A stretch of 64,000 nucleotides of DNA, taken from positions 23,712,092 through 23,776,091 of the forward strand of contig CM055611.1 of the NCBI GenBank assembly GCA_029379385.1. Reading direction: 5' to 3'. Origin of the DNA: Quillaja saponaria (Eukaryota; Streptophyta; Magnoliopsida; Fabales; Quillajaceae). The number at the start of each line of letters is the position of its first letter. Position 1 is the first letter of the stretch. The notes beneath the pieces were generated by a model. It searched no databases and had not been told where the DNA came from. It saw only the letters and a list, made by a program, of their open reading frames with translations. Position numbers and translations under genes: made by a program. Positions 1 through 12,971 of this stretch are shown one piece after another.

Positions 1-362
1 TCAAATTTATAGTATAATGTAGGGGTTGAAATTTATAATCTACAATAGGACATCTTCAGGGTACCCTCATTCTTAAAACATGCCCCTCAAAAGTCAACAT
101 AAAAGAATAGTCTATGTAAGGAAACAAATTTCGGTTCTCTATTATCTAATTGAATGAAGACTATGCAGATTAATGTTGATATATAGGGTAAAGCAAATCA
201 ACAACAACAATATATTAGTCTATGTTTTCTAAAGTTCCTTACCTTCTTTGTCTCTGTGAAAGAAAATGCTAATCTGTTTGATACTTTTTTGTCCAAAGGC
301 AAAGTATTTTCTAATTATGACACTAGCTAACAGTAGCTTTTGATTCCTCGTATGGGCTTTAG

Positions 363-3300
363 TACGTTTGCTGAATGGAAAAGATGTTGGACACCCTTCG
401 TGGAAGCGCTCTTTGCGACATGTACTGGTAGCAACTCTTTCATCATTACTATTTGGCTACCATCTTGGGTGAGTCCATAATGTTTGAAGCTCAATCTCCC
501 TTTTTCTTGGTACATTTGTGATGAGTGAGTGAGGATATAATCTGTTCTTTTATTGCTTTTGTTAATGTTGCAGAGTAGTCAATGAGACCCTAGAGAGTAT
601 TTCTTTAGACCTTGGCTTTAGTGGTAGCACCATGGCTGAAGGTAATTTATGCAATGTGAAGTTTTCTCATTTTATCTTTTTCTGTCAACCTGAAAATAAT
701 ATATTCTTCTTTATCTTAATGAAGGTCTAGTAGTAAGTACATGTTTAGGAGGGGCTTTTGTTGGGTCTCTGTTCAGTGGCTGGATTGCAGATGGGGTTGG
801 GCGTAGAAGGGCTTTCCAGTTGTGTGCTTTGCCTATGATTATTGGGGCATCAATGAGGTACCTGGAACACAAAACATATTAACTTATGCATCTGTTTCAT
901 AATTTGTAGAACCTGTTGATCTCATGCTGCAAGACATCAATTTTGTGTCCTTGCAGAAAAGCTATAAAAGCTTTACTTCTTAATAAGACTAATGATTTTA
1001 GACTACTATTCTTTTTCTTTGCTTTAGAAATGGAGGGTGTATTCAGCTGGGTGGGGATTTATCTTTTAATGCATAAATGTGATTCCGCTATTGAGAAAGA
1101 AAGGAATGAACTCTTTTTCTTCTCGTAAATGAGAAGTGAGTTAATTTCTTTTCGTACGTATCACACTTTTTCCCCATCCCTTATGTATGTGGTTGGTTTC
1201 ATTGTCATGAAGCCCATCTATACTATCTCTGTGACTGTGTGCATGTTGGCAGTTAAGGTTTCCTATATGGATTCTTATTGTTTTCAATTTTTTTTAATGC
1301 ACATATAATAAAGAATTCGAAGAGGGAAAAGTAGAAGAAATCATAGGTGCTGGATTATTTCTTTATAATCAACTCATAAAACAGTACACACTCCATGGTC
1401 ACCTGTTCACCATGACTTTTTTTTTTTTTTTTTTCCTTTGCTTCACATATTCCCTAAAGAAAGTTTTCCAAAGCAATGTCTTAGTTCCACGTTTTCCTTT
1501 GCACCTGCATAAACAATGCAGAAAGCATGAACTTTTAATTCACTTATTCTTTGTGCACTTATTCCATATTTTATAGTGCTCATCAAAGTTTCAAACATAA
1601 TCCTGCAGTGCAACAACAAACAGTCTATGGGGTATGCTTTTGGGGAGATTATTTGTTGGCATTGGGATGGGTCTTGGCCCACCTGTTGCAGCTCTATATG
1701 TGGCAGAGGTATAAGAAATGAACATTAATATTCATTTTTCAGTTTTTCTACATTATAAGTTGAAAATATACAGTCGACTATGCCTATTACTAAATTCCAA
1801 AAACTTATTGGTATCTATTTGCATGTGCAGGTATCACCTACTTCTGTAAGGGGTACTTTTGGGAGCTTTACTCAAATTGCAACATGCCTTGGACTTATGG
1901 GTGCTTTGTTTATTGGGATACCTTCCAAGGAAATAGTGGGTTGGTATGACATGTTAAATGGAGCCACTAAAGCTCATAATATATATGATATTTTTTATCA
2001 ATCTATTCAATCCTTCTCTAAGCAGTTTCCATATTTGTCAACTGAATGTCTAAATAGTAATATTGTCTAGGAATTTGGTTGTGTGCTCAGGTGGCGGGTT
2101 TGTTTTTGGGTACCTGTCATTCCTGCTGTAATACTCGCTATTTTTATGGAGTTCTCTGCAGAATCTCCTCATTGGCTTTTCAAGGTTATCTACTGACTAC
2201 TCTCCAATTTAAATATTAGTGTCTTAAACTTGCAATAACTTAACTGTACTTATGACTGATTTTATTTTGGAGATGTAAATTGGATCCTGATGTAGAGATG
2301 TTAAATGTGAATACTTATCATGATTCAAAAGATACGAGTTCATATCCATGTATCAATATTTTGATAATCTAAGTTATTTATAATTTTCTATATCCAGTTT
2401 CAATTTCTGTAGGTTCAAGTTTTCTCTGAGCAGTAAGTGTATCTACTTCTTATAAAAGAAAAAAAAAGGACACACAATTATAGCATCTCCTAATCCAAAT
2501 CTGGCTCCTCAGTCAGACTACAGCACATCCCTCACTTTGGTCAAACCCCAAGAAAGATCTATGATATTTGTCCAATTGCAACCTATCATTAAATGATTTA
2601 CTTTTACGAAAATTCATTTAGGTCTCAACTCTCCAGCATTGGTTTAGCTTCTCATTCATGAAAATGTCGTTTGTTATATCCTTGATTGAGGTTTAGATTT
2701 TTTTCTTAACGTTATGCAGAGAGGCAGAGGCACTGAAGCTGAAGCTGAATTTGAGAAGCTTTTGGGAGGGATACACGTTAAATCTGCAATTGCAGAACTG
2801 TCAAAGTCTGACAGGGGTGATGAGTCTGATACATTGCAGTTCTCAGACATGCTCTATGGACGGCATTTCAAAGGTACCTATAAGTTATTTTCCATTACTT
2901 TTTTCACATTATGGTATGCGTTTGTTCCTTCTAAATGATTACTTTATCACTTATATATTTTGCAGTGATTTTCATTGGATCCACCCTTTTTGCTTTACAG
3001 CAGCTATCTGGCATAAATGCTGTATTCTATTTCTCTTCAACTGTCTTTAAAAGCTTTGGTGTGCCTTCAGATCTGGCAAACACATGTGTAGGACTTGCTA
3101 ATTTACTGGGTATGTATGTCTTTACTCATAAGTATCCTGCTTGCATATTCCTGATGATTGTTATATGTTTCTCTAATCCTGTTCCTTATAACACTTTTAG
3201 GGTCAGTTCTTGCAATGATTCTGATGGATAAACTTGGAAGAAAGGTTCTTCTTGTTGGAAGCTTTTCTGGCATGGTAAGAGGAAAAAAGAAAGGTCTTGC

Positions 3301-5305
3301 TGATTAAATCTCTTTACTAACTATTGCTGTTCTTTTAGTTCTTTCATTTTGTGTAGAGGTCCCATACATGATCATCAAGCTCCAGAAAATTCTGAAGCAA
3401 AGGTTTTACAGGTTGAACAATATATTTAACATGAATAATAATGTCTCAACATAATCAAACTCACAACTATGACTTATTTAGTATTGATTTGTTGGGGGAG
3501 GTTCTCAAAATCAAAATCACTCTGAAGTTTTAGAGAGTTCAACTATTCTTAGTTATTCCTTATTTCTAACTGCTAATGCATTATTGGTGTTATGTCATGA
3601 GCCACAAATAGTCACCGAATTTGTAAGTTTATTAAGCTGGCCAACCACATGGCCCGCTATTCCTAGCCCAAGTTACTAGTTGTTGGCCTCTTTAACACTC
3701 CACACTTCTAATGTGGGACTTAGGTGTCATAATGGTGAAAACATGCTCTGTAGTTAATTAACATTTTTTTTCCTTTTGATTGCATAAAATAGATTGTGAA
3801 AACTTTCATTCCATCTGACCTTTGCTTCAAACATGTTGGTTTAGGCAGTCTCAATGGGTCTTCAAGTGATTGCAGCAACTTCTTTTGCATCTGGATCTGG
3901 ATCTACGTATCTATCAGTTGGTGGCATGCTGCTGTAAGTGGTCAAAGAGCTTCAACTTTCTATATAATGGGGAATGAAGTAGAAAAATAAAAATAAAAAA
4001 ACATAAAAGAAAGAAATATTCATGGCAGCTAAATAAAAACGTAGTAACTTCTGGTACCTTTAAAATTATTCTCTGGCTATCTGGATATTCACTCATCAGA
4101 GTGAAAGCACATAATTGACAAGTTTCTATTATCTTAGCATGAGACAGAGGAAATGGTGTTAACCAAAAATTGCTTGAATCTTGATGAAGAATTCAGGTTG
4201 TTGTAACCATGGAAGAACATAGGGCATGTATAATTTTTATTATTTTAATGCATATTTTAAAACCTGTCTGTTATTAAAATTTTACGACATACCTTCATAG
4301 GTGTTCAGATTTAATGCATAGAATCTAAAGTCTACTGTTATGCCTTTTCTGTAAACTTTATTTAAGGACATATAATAGCTTTTGCAAACTGTAATTATGT
4401 CGATATCCTTATCTGTGCTGCTAATTGTCAATTGGATATACAGGTGTGTCTTGACTTTTTCTTTGGGTGCTGGTCCAGTTCCTAGTCTCCTCCTATCAGA
4501 AATACTACCTGGCAGGATTAGGGCAAAGGCAATGGCAGTTTGCATGGCTGTGCATTGGGTAATTCCCTAATGCAGTGCTTTCCTTTATGGCTTTGTTATG
4601 GGATAAATTTGTTTGTTTTTTGTCTTTTCATCTTCCCAAGTAATTACTTATACAATCTAAATGTGTTTAAATGTTAATTTTCACTACCCTCCTGTAATTT
4701 AGCATGAGTAAGATTAGTTTATGATGTCAACATTCCAAGGAAAACATTAAGAATGGTATCTGCAGGGAGCAAAATCTGTTAAAATTTCATGTTTTGAAAT
4801 ATTTTTGAAGAAGTGATATAGTGCTTACTCTGATTTTTGCTAGAGGAATTATTATCTTGTTACCTATGGACTATACACATTATGATTAATCTACCTGAAA
4901 TGTCTTGATTGGTACTATTAGTTTAGAAATTATATAAATGATATCCAAGACAGTATACATGTATTGTGTATTAAAGCACTTGACCTTCTAGGTTTTGTTT
5001 GTGTCATTTTTCTTCTCCCTTCCCAGCCTCCACCTCAACTTCAACTGTCCTGCCCCGTCTAGTACTCTGCTGCTGTCTTGACTCTTGCTAATAAATATTA
5101 GTGTTTTGAACAGGTCATAAATTTCTTTGTTGGTCTATTGTTCTTGCGCTTGCTGGAGCAAATTGGGGCTTGTGTCCTGTATACAATATTTGGTTCATTC
5201 TGTTTGTTGGGAGTGATTTTTGTGAAGAAATATATCGTGGAAACAAAAGGAAAGTCACTCCAAGAAATTGAGATTGCACTTCTACCGCAAGAAGTAATAG
5301 TCTAA
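363..5305 (+). CDS. Probable plastidic glucose transporter (MFS sugar porter), 5' end missing
   Basis: Twelve exons join in one frame to about 459 codons: 363-468, 574-641, 725-857, 1609-1708, 1831-1943, 2091-2184, 2720-2873, 2966-3109, 3201-3274, 3845-3933, 4444-4558 and 5114-5305 (stop). All introns are GT-AG. The protein shows sugar-porter hallmarks: an early FGYHLGVVNE segment, GWIADGVGRRR after TM2, RLFVGIGMGLGPP, AESPHWLFK before the central loop, LQQLSGINAVFYFSS in TM7, GAGPVPSLLLSEI, and a VETKGKSLQEIE tail. These fit the plastid-envelope clade (Arabidopsis At1g67300/At1g79820 type), which moves hexoses across the inner envelope. The first exon(s), with the N-terminus, lie outside the window or were not recognised: no in-frame ATG precedes the first exon. 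The sequence at 5330-5801 looks like an intron in the 3' UTR. Family assignment is firm; substrate is inferred. Confidence 0.9.
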
Positions 5306-6640
5306 AAGGAACTAGTGGCAGCTGAATCAGGTATAGTTTTTATTTCTTAAATTTGCTTAATTAGTATGACAGTTTTTTAAGTTAATCTTTTTCTTGGATA
5401 AATTTTGGTGACCAGCTCATGGAATAGATTACCTTTAAGTAAGAAGTACAAAATCTTTGATGCGGCTTTCAATGATATAAATAATTAGTAAACTATTCCA
5501 TTTGGAGAATTTTCCTAAAGATCCAGGGTGCAAGACTTTCAAGCTAATATCTGACTAAAAATTGGTCAAAACCCATGAAATCATTGATCGTGTTTCATTA
5601 ACACCATATTGTTGCTTAAATTTTGAGTGATTTAGTTCCACAATTCTGAAACTAATGACTCAGAAAGTCGATATTAACATGGAAGACTTCGTTTCTTCTT
5701 TCTATCTCTTATTTACTAGTGTTTATAAGATTAATTGGTAAGTTTTGTTTTGATTCATGCTAGTTTTGCCCATTTGAATTTGGAGACATGTCAATTTGCA
5801 GGTGACTTGGGAATCATTGATTGCATAATCTTGTCTCTTGATACATTTGATACGCCCAACCTCTGCAAGTTTTTGTCCATGCTATGATTGGAGTACTGGG
5901 AAAACAGGCTATCAGTACTCATTCCAAAAAGGCCAATGTACATTGTAGAGTTTCTTTTACTATTATTAAACTTTATTTTTGTGAGCGCATGGATAAAATG
6001 CAAATGTAACTTGAGTAATATAACAATTTTACGCTGCCTGTCAATTTATGCAATTATTCTTATAAGTGAAAACGAATCAAAATGATTGATAGTATTACCT
6101 TGTACCTTCTATGATTCGGAAGACTGATCAAGAATGGGGAAAGAAAAAAGAAGAGAATAAATAGACCAAGACTCTTTAATTCTTTACATGGGTGCATCAA
6201 AAGGAAATACCTTATACTCATTTAACCAAAAAAAAAAAAAAAAAAACCATTTATCTTATTTTTCACCCCTCGAATAAAAGCTTTGAGGTAAGTATAAATT
6301 GATGAACGGGCAATTTTTATTTTTTTTTCTAAAAATACTATTTTAGAAACCCGTTTTGTTTTTTAAGAAATCCAAAACATAATTTGTTGTGTTGAATGAG
6401 TTCTCTTTAATTTTGGGTATAAGTTTACTCATATCTACATTTTCTTTAGGAATTTTAAAATAATAATTTTTTTCATATTTATTTTATTTTAATAAAAAGA
6501 AATCATATCCACAAATTTTGATGCTGGCAGATCTGATGAAGAGAACCTGATAGAATAAACCGGTTATTATAGGATTAGCCTTTTTCCTCTTTATGGCCCA
6601 CTTTGGCGGGATGGGTTAGTGTTGTTGACTCTGCTAGCTT
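5306..6640. other. 3' UTR and intergenic stretch
   Basis: This follows the sugar transporter stop. A GTATAG-type donor near 5330 and a TTTGCAG acceptor near 5801 suggest a spliced 3' UTR. The rest is AT-rich with A-runs near 6229-6246. No coding signal was seen. Confidence 0.4.
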
Positions 6641-7601
6641 TGGAAAAACGAATACCCACCTTGTACTTCGCTTCAATTGAAGTTCTGCAACCTCCCACGC
6701 CAACCAGCCACCATCTCCACCGGCGCCGACGTTCACTTTAAGGTAAGCGAATTTGCATCTCTTGCTTCATCTCTTAAACTCAGAGAAGTGCATTTGCAAC
6801 CTACAAACTCATTGTTGTATAGCTTCCCTAAGTGGGAATCTTGTAAATCGTCGTTTGCCGTTGCAAAACAACAGAGGTATATGTTATTCTCTTTCAATTG
6901 CTAACGATGTTTCTATAGCAACTGTCAAGTTTGAGAGAGATGGGTTTCGAAAGCTAAGTAAAACCCCGGCTTGTTTCTGTGGTCTATGGACTAAAACCCT
7001 TTATTGAATTAATGCTGAAATAATTTTTTTTTTTATCTGGGTTTGTTTCTGAGAAATTGAAAGCGTAGGAAAATGGAAAAAATTTGATTTCTCGTTGACC
7101 CTCCTCTCCCAATTTTGTCGACTACGTAACTGATTTTGTTCTGCTTTCGTCTGGGTCATGTAGCATAACATGCGGTTTCTTTTTGTCGTCCTTACACAGA
7201 TTGTTCCGTGTTCAAGTATACAGCATAACTGGGTCTCTATTTCCTGCTAATAGTTTCATTCTAGTCGAATACATCCCCAAAAGAAATTAAAAGATTCATG
7301 CTTTTTTCTCCTTCACTGGGTATTCCACCTGTTTGATGAAATGCGAGGCAGAAAAAAAAAAAAAAAAAATTGCAGATAGCGAAGAGCTCCTCCCTCAAGT
7401 ACAGCTTTTGATTTTTTTTATTTTTTTTCCTTCCTTTTGTTTTGGGTGGTTTTCTGCAGTTACTGTGAGACCAAGGAAAAAATAAAAAAGGGCTCACCCG
7501 GTGCACAAAGTGCTCCCGGCTATTGCGGGGTAGGGAGAGGGTGGGCGCACATGTACGCAGACCAAGGAAAAAATATCAACAATAATTAGCAGACATTGAT
7601 A

Positions 7602-8841
7602 ATGGAGACCAAAGAGGATGCAGTGAAGAAGGGCCAGATGGTAGATGCCCGGGCAAGAAACATCAGTCACAATGTCAGGTGCACAGAGTGTGGGAGTCAA
7701 TCCATTGAAGATTCACAAGCAGATATTGCAATTCTCCTCAGGAAGGTACTTCAACTTTTGCATCCAAGATGGTTATCAACGTAGGCAGGTCGTCCTCCTG
7801 GTAAAAAAGAAAAAAAAAGAAAATGTAGACAGGTCAACTTTATGAATATCAGTGACTTGAGTTAACACGACATACTTTTAAAAAGGTTGGCTCTACTTCT
7901 TTTCATGGAACATCACCTACTAGCATTTGTTGAAAAAAATTGAGCCCTAGTGCCTACTATCGATTAATTGACTTTATCGAATATGATAGGCAATCAACTT
8001 CTTAATTGATCTTTAAGCTTTGCTAGATTGCCTGTTTTAAAAAATATTAATTTCAGAGATTACTCCCAACCAATACATTAATTCCTTAAGAAGTGCATGG
8101 TCCAATCTTTTAAGCTAAATGAGTTGGGTAGGATTGAATGCGTTGATTTGATCCTTTGCCTCAGAAGAGGTATAGAAAATTAAGTAAACCACACTTCCTT
8201 GAGAGGTTATGCCAGGTCTCTTTGGAAGTGCCATGTGAAAGAGCAATTGCTGGACCAGGGTTATGGGCTAAAACTTGACTATGTCACTCTAATTATCTGA
8301 TTCTTCTACTTCTTTTTTTTGTTTCTAGTTTCTTCCTAAATTGTTGCCTCTGTTTCCATACATTGTCAACCATGTATGCTATTAATTCTACCAATATTTT
8401 TTGCAGTTGATTCGTGATGAGATTCATTCTGGGAAATCTGACAAGGAGATCTACAAGAAGCTTGAGAATGATTTTGGGGAGACAGTACTCTATGCCCCAA
8501 AGTTTGATATGCAGACTGCTGCTCTGTGGCTATCACCGGTAGTTTATGCTTTTGGCAGAACACCATAGCATTATAGTATTTTGTTTCTTTGTTTTTAATG
8601 ATGCTGATTTGAAATATTTGATTTCTGGGAATAGCTCTTAGTTGCTGGTGCTGCAGCTGGAGTGTGGGCTTACAACAGGCACAGGCAAAAGACTAATGTT
8701 CACATCATGGCTCTGAACCATGTTAGAGGTGTTCCATTGACCCCAAAAGAGAAGGAAACAATGCTAGACCTCCTAACACCTCCTCCTTCACAAGGACCTA
8801 GTACTTCCTCCTGGTGGAAGAGGTGGCAGCAAGATCGGTGA
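7602..8841 (+). CDS. CCMH: Cytochrome c maturation protein CcmH, mitochondrial
   Basis: Three coding exons (7602-7745, 8407-8538, 8635-8841) give 160 aa, close to the 159 aa of Arabidopsis CcmH (At1g15220). The VRCTECGSQSIEDSQADIA block carries the RCxxC redox motif (residues about 26-30). In the system I cytochrome c maturation pathway this motif is thought to reduce the apocytochrome heme-binding cysteines before heme attachment. A hydrophobic anchor (LLVAGAAAGVWAY) follows at about residues 94-106. The tail (SSWWKRWQQDR) is basic. The CcmH family sits in the inner mitochondrial membrane with its motif facing the intermembrane space. An upstream non-coding exon probably ends at a GTAAGC donor near 6740, giving a 5' UTR intron. 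The ATG at 7602 starts the only conserved frame. Confidence 0.95.
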
Positions 8842-9848
8842 AAAATTGCTTCTGGTGCGCTGTTAACTCTCGATTCTTTGAGACTTTGTGGTGGCGACTC
8901 TTGAACTGGGGCACATTTTAGTCTGCTGAGATAAAATAACATCTTGGATATGGAGACTTGGCCATGAATACCAAGTTTGGTTGTATAATTCTGTGTTTTA
9001 TTTGATGGGAATCCATTATATTGTAGATTAAGAATACTGCTGGTTGATGTCTTATTCTATTGCCTTTTGATTTAATTTATATCAGCCACATGAATTTTGG
9101 ATTAAATATTTTTATTGTAAATCCTAAATCTTTTATCTAACTTGTCTGAGCTGACCTTTTTGTCCCTATGGTTGATAAGTTGCTACTTTTCTGAATGTTA
9201 GCTTTTTGTGATATCTATTTTTCATATAAAATATGGGATTATTTAGATCAAAAACCTAATTAAATAAAGGTTCGAGAAACCTTTCACCTTATTGCATGAC
9301 CAGAATGGAGAACAGAAACTGAAGTCCACTTGTTAACAAAAAAATGGACTAAATGAAACTTTTGATTTAGATTCTTCTGTGTTGATCTTTATGCATATTT
9401 CGACTACATGTTCACACCCAAGCATGAAAGCTAGCTTATCGCTCTGCTAAACATGTCAACCCTTTGATTCTGCTAAACTTATTAGGTAGAATGGTATATG
9501 CTAGAGAGATGTTTTGACTTCTATATCTGAACACACGAGGCACAACGCACCAAGTTGCTGAATTTTCCACCCTAATCCTTGATACGTTGTAGTGATAGTT
9601 CCAAAATTTGCATATAGAGTGCTGACAGTGAAAGTCAAAATGGCTGTAAGTTGTTCACATCCATTCCATACACTAGATTTTTTATTTTCCTAGTAGACTT
9701 TCTTTGAAGATTGTGTTTCTGAACCATTGACTTTCACCAATTTTGAATAGTCAGATCCCCCTCTTAAGAGATATCCTTTACATGTCATCATAAAAATAAT
9801 ATATAGAGAAGCTGGAGTTTTGTCTGCAGAACTCAGAAGAAGGGTAGG
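8842..9848. other. Intergenic stretch between CCMH and the PLAC8 gene
   Basis: This holds the 3' UTR of CCMH and the presumed promoter and leader of the next plus-strand gene. No further gene, RNA or repeat was recognised. Confidence 0.5.
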
Positions 9849-11254
9849 ATGCAAGACACCCAGGATGATAAAGCTGTACACAGTGAACCCATTGCCACTG
9901 GTTCAATTCCTAATTACCCAAGAGAAATGAATCACCACATTGGAAATCCATGGAGCACAGGTTTATTTGACTGCCACGAGAATCAAACAAACGGTAATTG
10001 TCTATTTTGTGAACTGAATTGCTATTCTTTTTGAGAATGATATGATTTCAGGCATCACTGAAAATGATGCCTTTGATCGATGTGAATAAAAGAAAATAAT
10101 TCATGCAACCGAATTCAACTAGTTTGGGATTTAAGACTTCGATGAGTTGAATAGAGTTGATTTTTGCTTCATTGGAATGAACCTGGCCATGTTGACAGAT
10201 TTGGTACTGTCACTGAATTAACATAAATAGATTATCTTCACCATAGCATGCAATCAATCAAACAGACTGCAATTTTTACATACTGGAGCAACATAAGATA
10301 TCTAGAAGTGTTTCATCTAACTAATAAACTATTTATGTTGGCAGCCACCATGACAGCACTTCTACCTTGTGTGACATTTGGGCAGATATCAGAAGTACTG
10401 GATGGTGGAGAAATGAGTAAGTTTCCCATTAATTTCTATGCAACTATTCCTTCAGTAATCAGTACTTTTCCCATTTTTATTTTGCCTACAGCATACAAGC
10501 AATCTAAATTATATACTATGATACCATTCTTGCTGTTCTTCAAGGTAACCAGAAGTAGGAGTGGACCTGTATATGCATAGCTACTAGAGTTGTCTTCCAG
10601 TTTCTTCTACCCCAACTTCTATAACTAAAAGCAGTAGTAGTAGTTGATGTACGAAGCCCCTCTTGGCACATACATATGCTAAATCACTTTTTTTTTTTTG
10701 TTTTGGAAACTTTGTTCCAATTTCCAACAACTTATTGTTGACAGATTGGCCTTTCCAGGTTGTCATTTGGGGAGCTTTCTTTACCTCTTAATGATGCCTG
10801 CCTTGTGCTCTCAATGGATTATGGGGTCGAAGTACCGAACAAAGTTGAGGAAGAAGTATGATTTGGTAGAAGCTCCATATACAGATGTGATCTCTCACAT
10901 CTTTTGCCCATGTTGTTCACTTTGCCAGGAGTTCAGAGAGCTCAAAAACAGAGGACTTGATCCAGCTCTTGGTAATTTACATTTTTACATTGTAATTCAG
11001 TTCTAAGCTCTATATGTGCTATAAGCTGAACTATGTATGTGATTCAGGGGATTCAATAATGTTTGACAGTCATTTTAGTTTTACAATTTTGATTAACAGA
11101 ACTAACTGAATTCTTGCACAACATGGAAGACAGATTAATAATCAAACAATGCAGAATCCCCCTCTGGATCAAGTCATGTCCAAGTGAACATAGAGGTCTT
11201 ACAAGAAAATTGTCAAAGATCAGAACAAGTGTATCAATTCCACACATGTATTGA
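9849..11254 (+). CDS. PLAC8 / cell number regulator family protein, last exon disturbed
   Basis: Exons 9849-9993, 10345-10416 and 10759-10971 are clear. They encode NPWSTGLFDCHENQTN, then LLPCVTFGQISEVLDGG, then CHLGSFLYLLMMPALCSQWI and HIFCPCCSLCQEFRELKNRG, the cysteine-rich PLAC8 signature. Related plant proteins (PCR/CNR) are membrane-associated and linked to metal transport or organ-size control; function here is not shown. The fourth exon is the problem. After an AACAG acceptor at 11099 the spliced frame runs to a stop at 11252-11254 with an unfamiliar tail. One frame over, the DNA reads ILAQHGRQ...PPLDQVMSK and stops at 11187, which looks like the family tail (GWNGILAQ...QxMSK). That frame is blocked by a TGA just upstream, so a 1-bp shift or a different splice site must be involved. 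Confidence 0.8.
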
Positions 11255-12971
11255 AGTTTGATTGAAATCAAAATGCAATAAATTTGGTTGAGTGATGCAA
11301 TTAACTCAACCTGTTTTACATTCTTTGCCTGTTGAAATGCTTCCAAATAATCTCAAAGTCAAATTTCTGATATAATATTGTTTTTTCCATATCAACTGAA
11401 TTATATCTGCATTCCACAACAAATTTTTAACTAGGAGATGGAACTAACTTCAAAACTAATTAGTAAATGAGATTTCGACATTACTCAAAGAAATAAAATA
11501 ATTTGTAAGTTGAACTATGGGCACAGAATAAATTGTTCCCATATTTTCCTAATAGCGAAAAAAGTAAGTAAGATTAACCCTATATTAAAAAGTGACACCA
11601 TATATTAAATAAATTTGTGCAAGTAGTGATGTTCTACTTTGTATCAAAATATGAAATCAAAACCTAATATATGAACACACAAATTCTGTCGATGTCTTTT
11701 CTTCTTTTCCTGCATTACGTACACAATGAGAAACTTCTTGGAAGCTGAACAAGAAGAAGAATCATTCTAATAATGTGCTTGTCTTCTCCAGGAAATTGCC
11801 ATGTCATTCGTTTTCAGTGCATTATAATTCAAATACAGTTTACACACGTATTTTCTTTCTCATTTCTCTTGCCTAATATGTTATATAGTAATAAGCATCC
11901 TACTATTTAGGCTATGATGGCATGAAGAGTTAAGACATGTTAGATCGTTAAGTTGATAGAATCTCTGAATTTTATTTGGAGATTAAATTTTGTCTTCACT
12001 CAAAATAGTAATTTATGAAAAAAAATTTAACGAATGTTCTAAAAGTATTTGTTAAGATGTAATAAATATAATATTTATAATATCACTGAAATCATAATCA
12101 ATTACCATAATAAATATTATAAACTTTCTATTAATAAAATTTTAACAAGTGCCTAAGTCATAAAAATTAGATATTGTTATCTACCATTATATAATTAAAG
12201 ATCAATAAAAAAAATTTGAAAAAAACTTTAAAATATAAAGTCCAATTACTATTAAACATAATTTTTATTTTTTTTTATAATTTAATGTTATGTGAATAAT
12301 TTAGAGTTATGTCGATTATTTTATGAATAAGTATAGTTAAAGGAATACATTAAATGGTTAAGTTGATAAAATCTTTTAATTTTATTTTAAGATCAAATTC
12401 TATCATAACAAAAATAATCATTTAAGAAAATAGATATTATGTTTTATCATTATATAGTTAATAGGCCAATAAAAAAAGAAAATAATTTTTTTTTCTCAAA
12501 AGATCAGCTCATATAATGTATCTAGTAATTTTATTTTTTTAATAATTAATTATCTAAAGCAATTTACAAGTATCTCCATTATTTTATAAATATATAGAGT
12601 AGTGATAAAAATTTTAAGGGGAAAAAAAAAATCTCATTTCCTATATGTGTTTACTCTTTTTTTTTTTTTTTTTCTTCTTCTTGTAACAAACCCTCACAAT
12701 AACTCAGTCAATACAATCACAGCCACTAATGATTCCTATAAATCCTCTGTTTTTCAAGAGTCTAATACCTTCTGGAAAAAAAAAAAAAAAAAAAAGGTAG
12801 AGAAGCCGTACCCGGCCGTCCAACTCAACCATAAACCACCATTGAAATATAGAATTAATAGAAACCAACCTACAACAACACACATTTACAGACCCACACC
12901 CAACACGCACACTGACCAAATTACCAAACTCTGTGTGCCAATTATTACAACCGCGGGTATTCAACTACCAA
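11255..12971. other. AT-rich intergenic stretch with an old direct repeat
   Basis: Very AT-rich DNA. A segment at about 11930-12020 (containing GTTAAGTTGATAGAATCT) recurs in diverged form at about 12345-12430 (GTTAAGTTGATAAAATCT), with similar following sequence, so the roughly 415-bp unit looks like an old tandem duplication. T- and A-runs occur at 12657-12673 and 12777-12795. The presumed AAE13 promoter and leader lie at the right end. Confidence 0.45.

Noticed and set aside
1..362. First exon of the sugar transporter inside the window
   Set aside because: No ATG here is in frame with the exon at 363 and no transit-peptide-like exon was seen, so the start is left unassigned.
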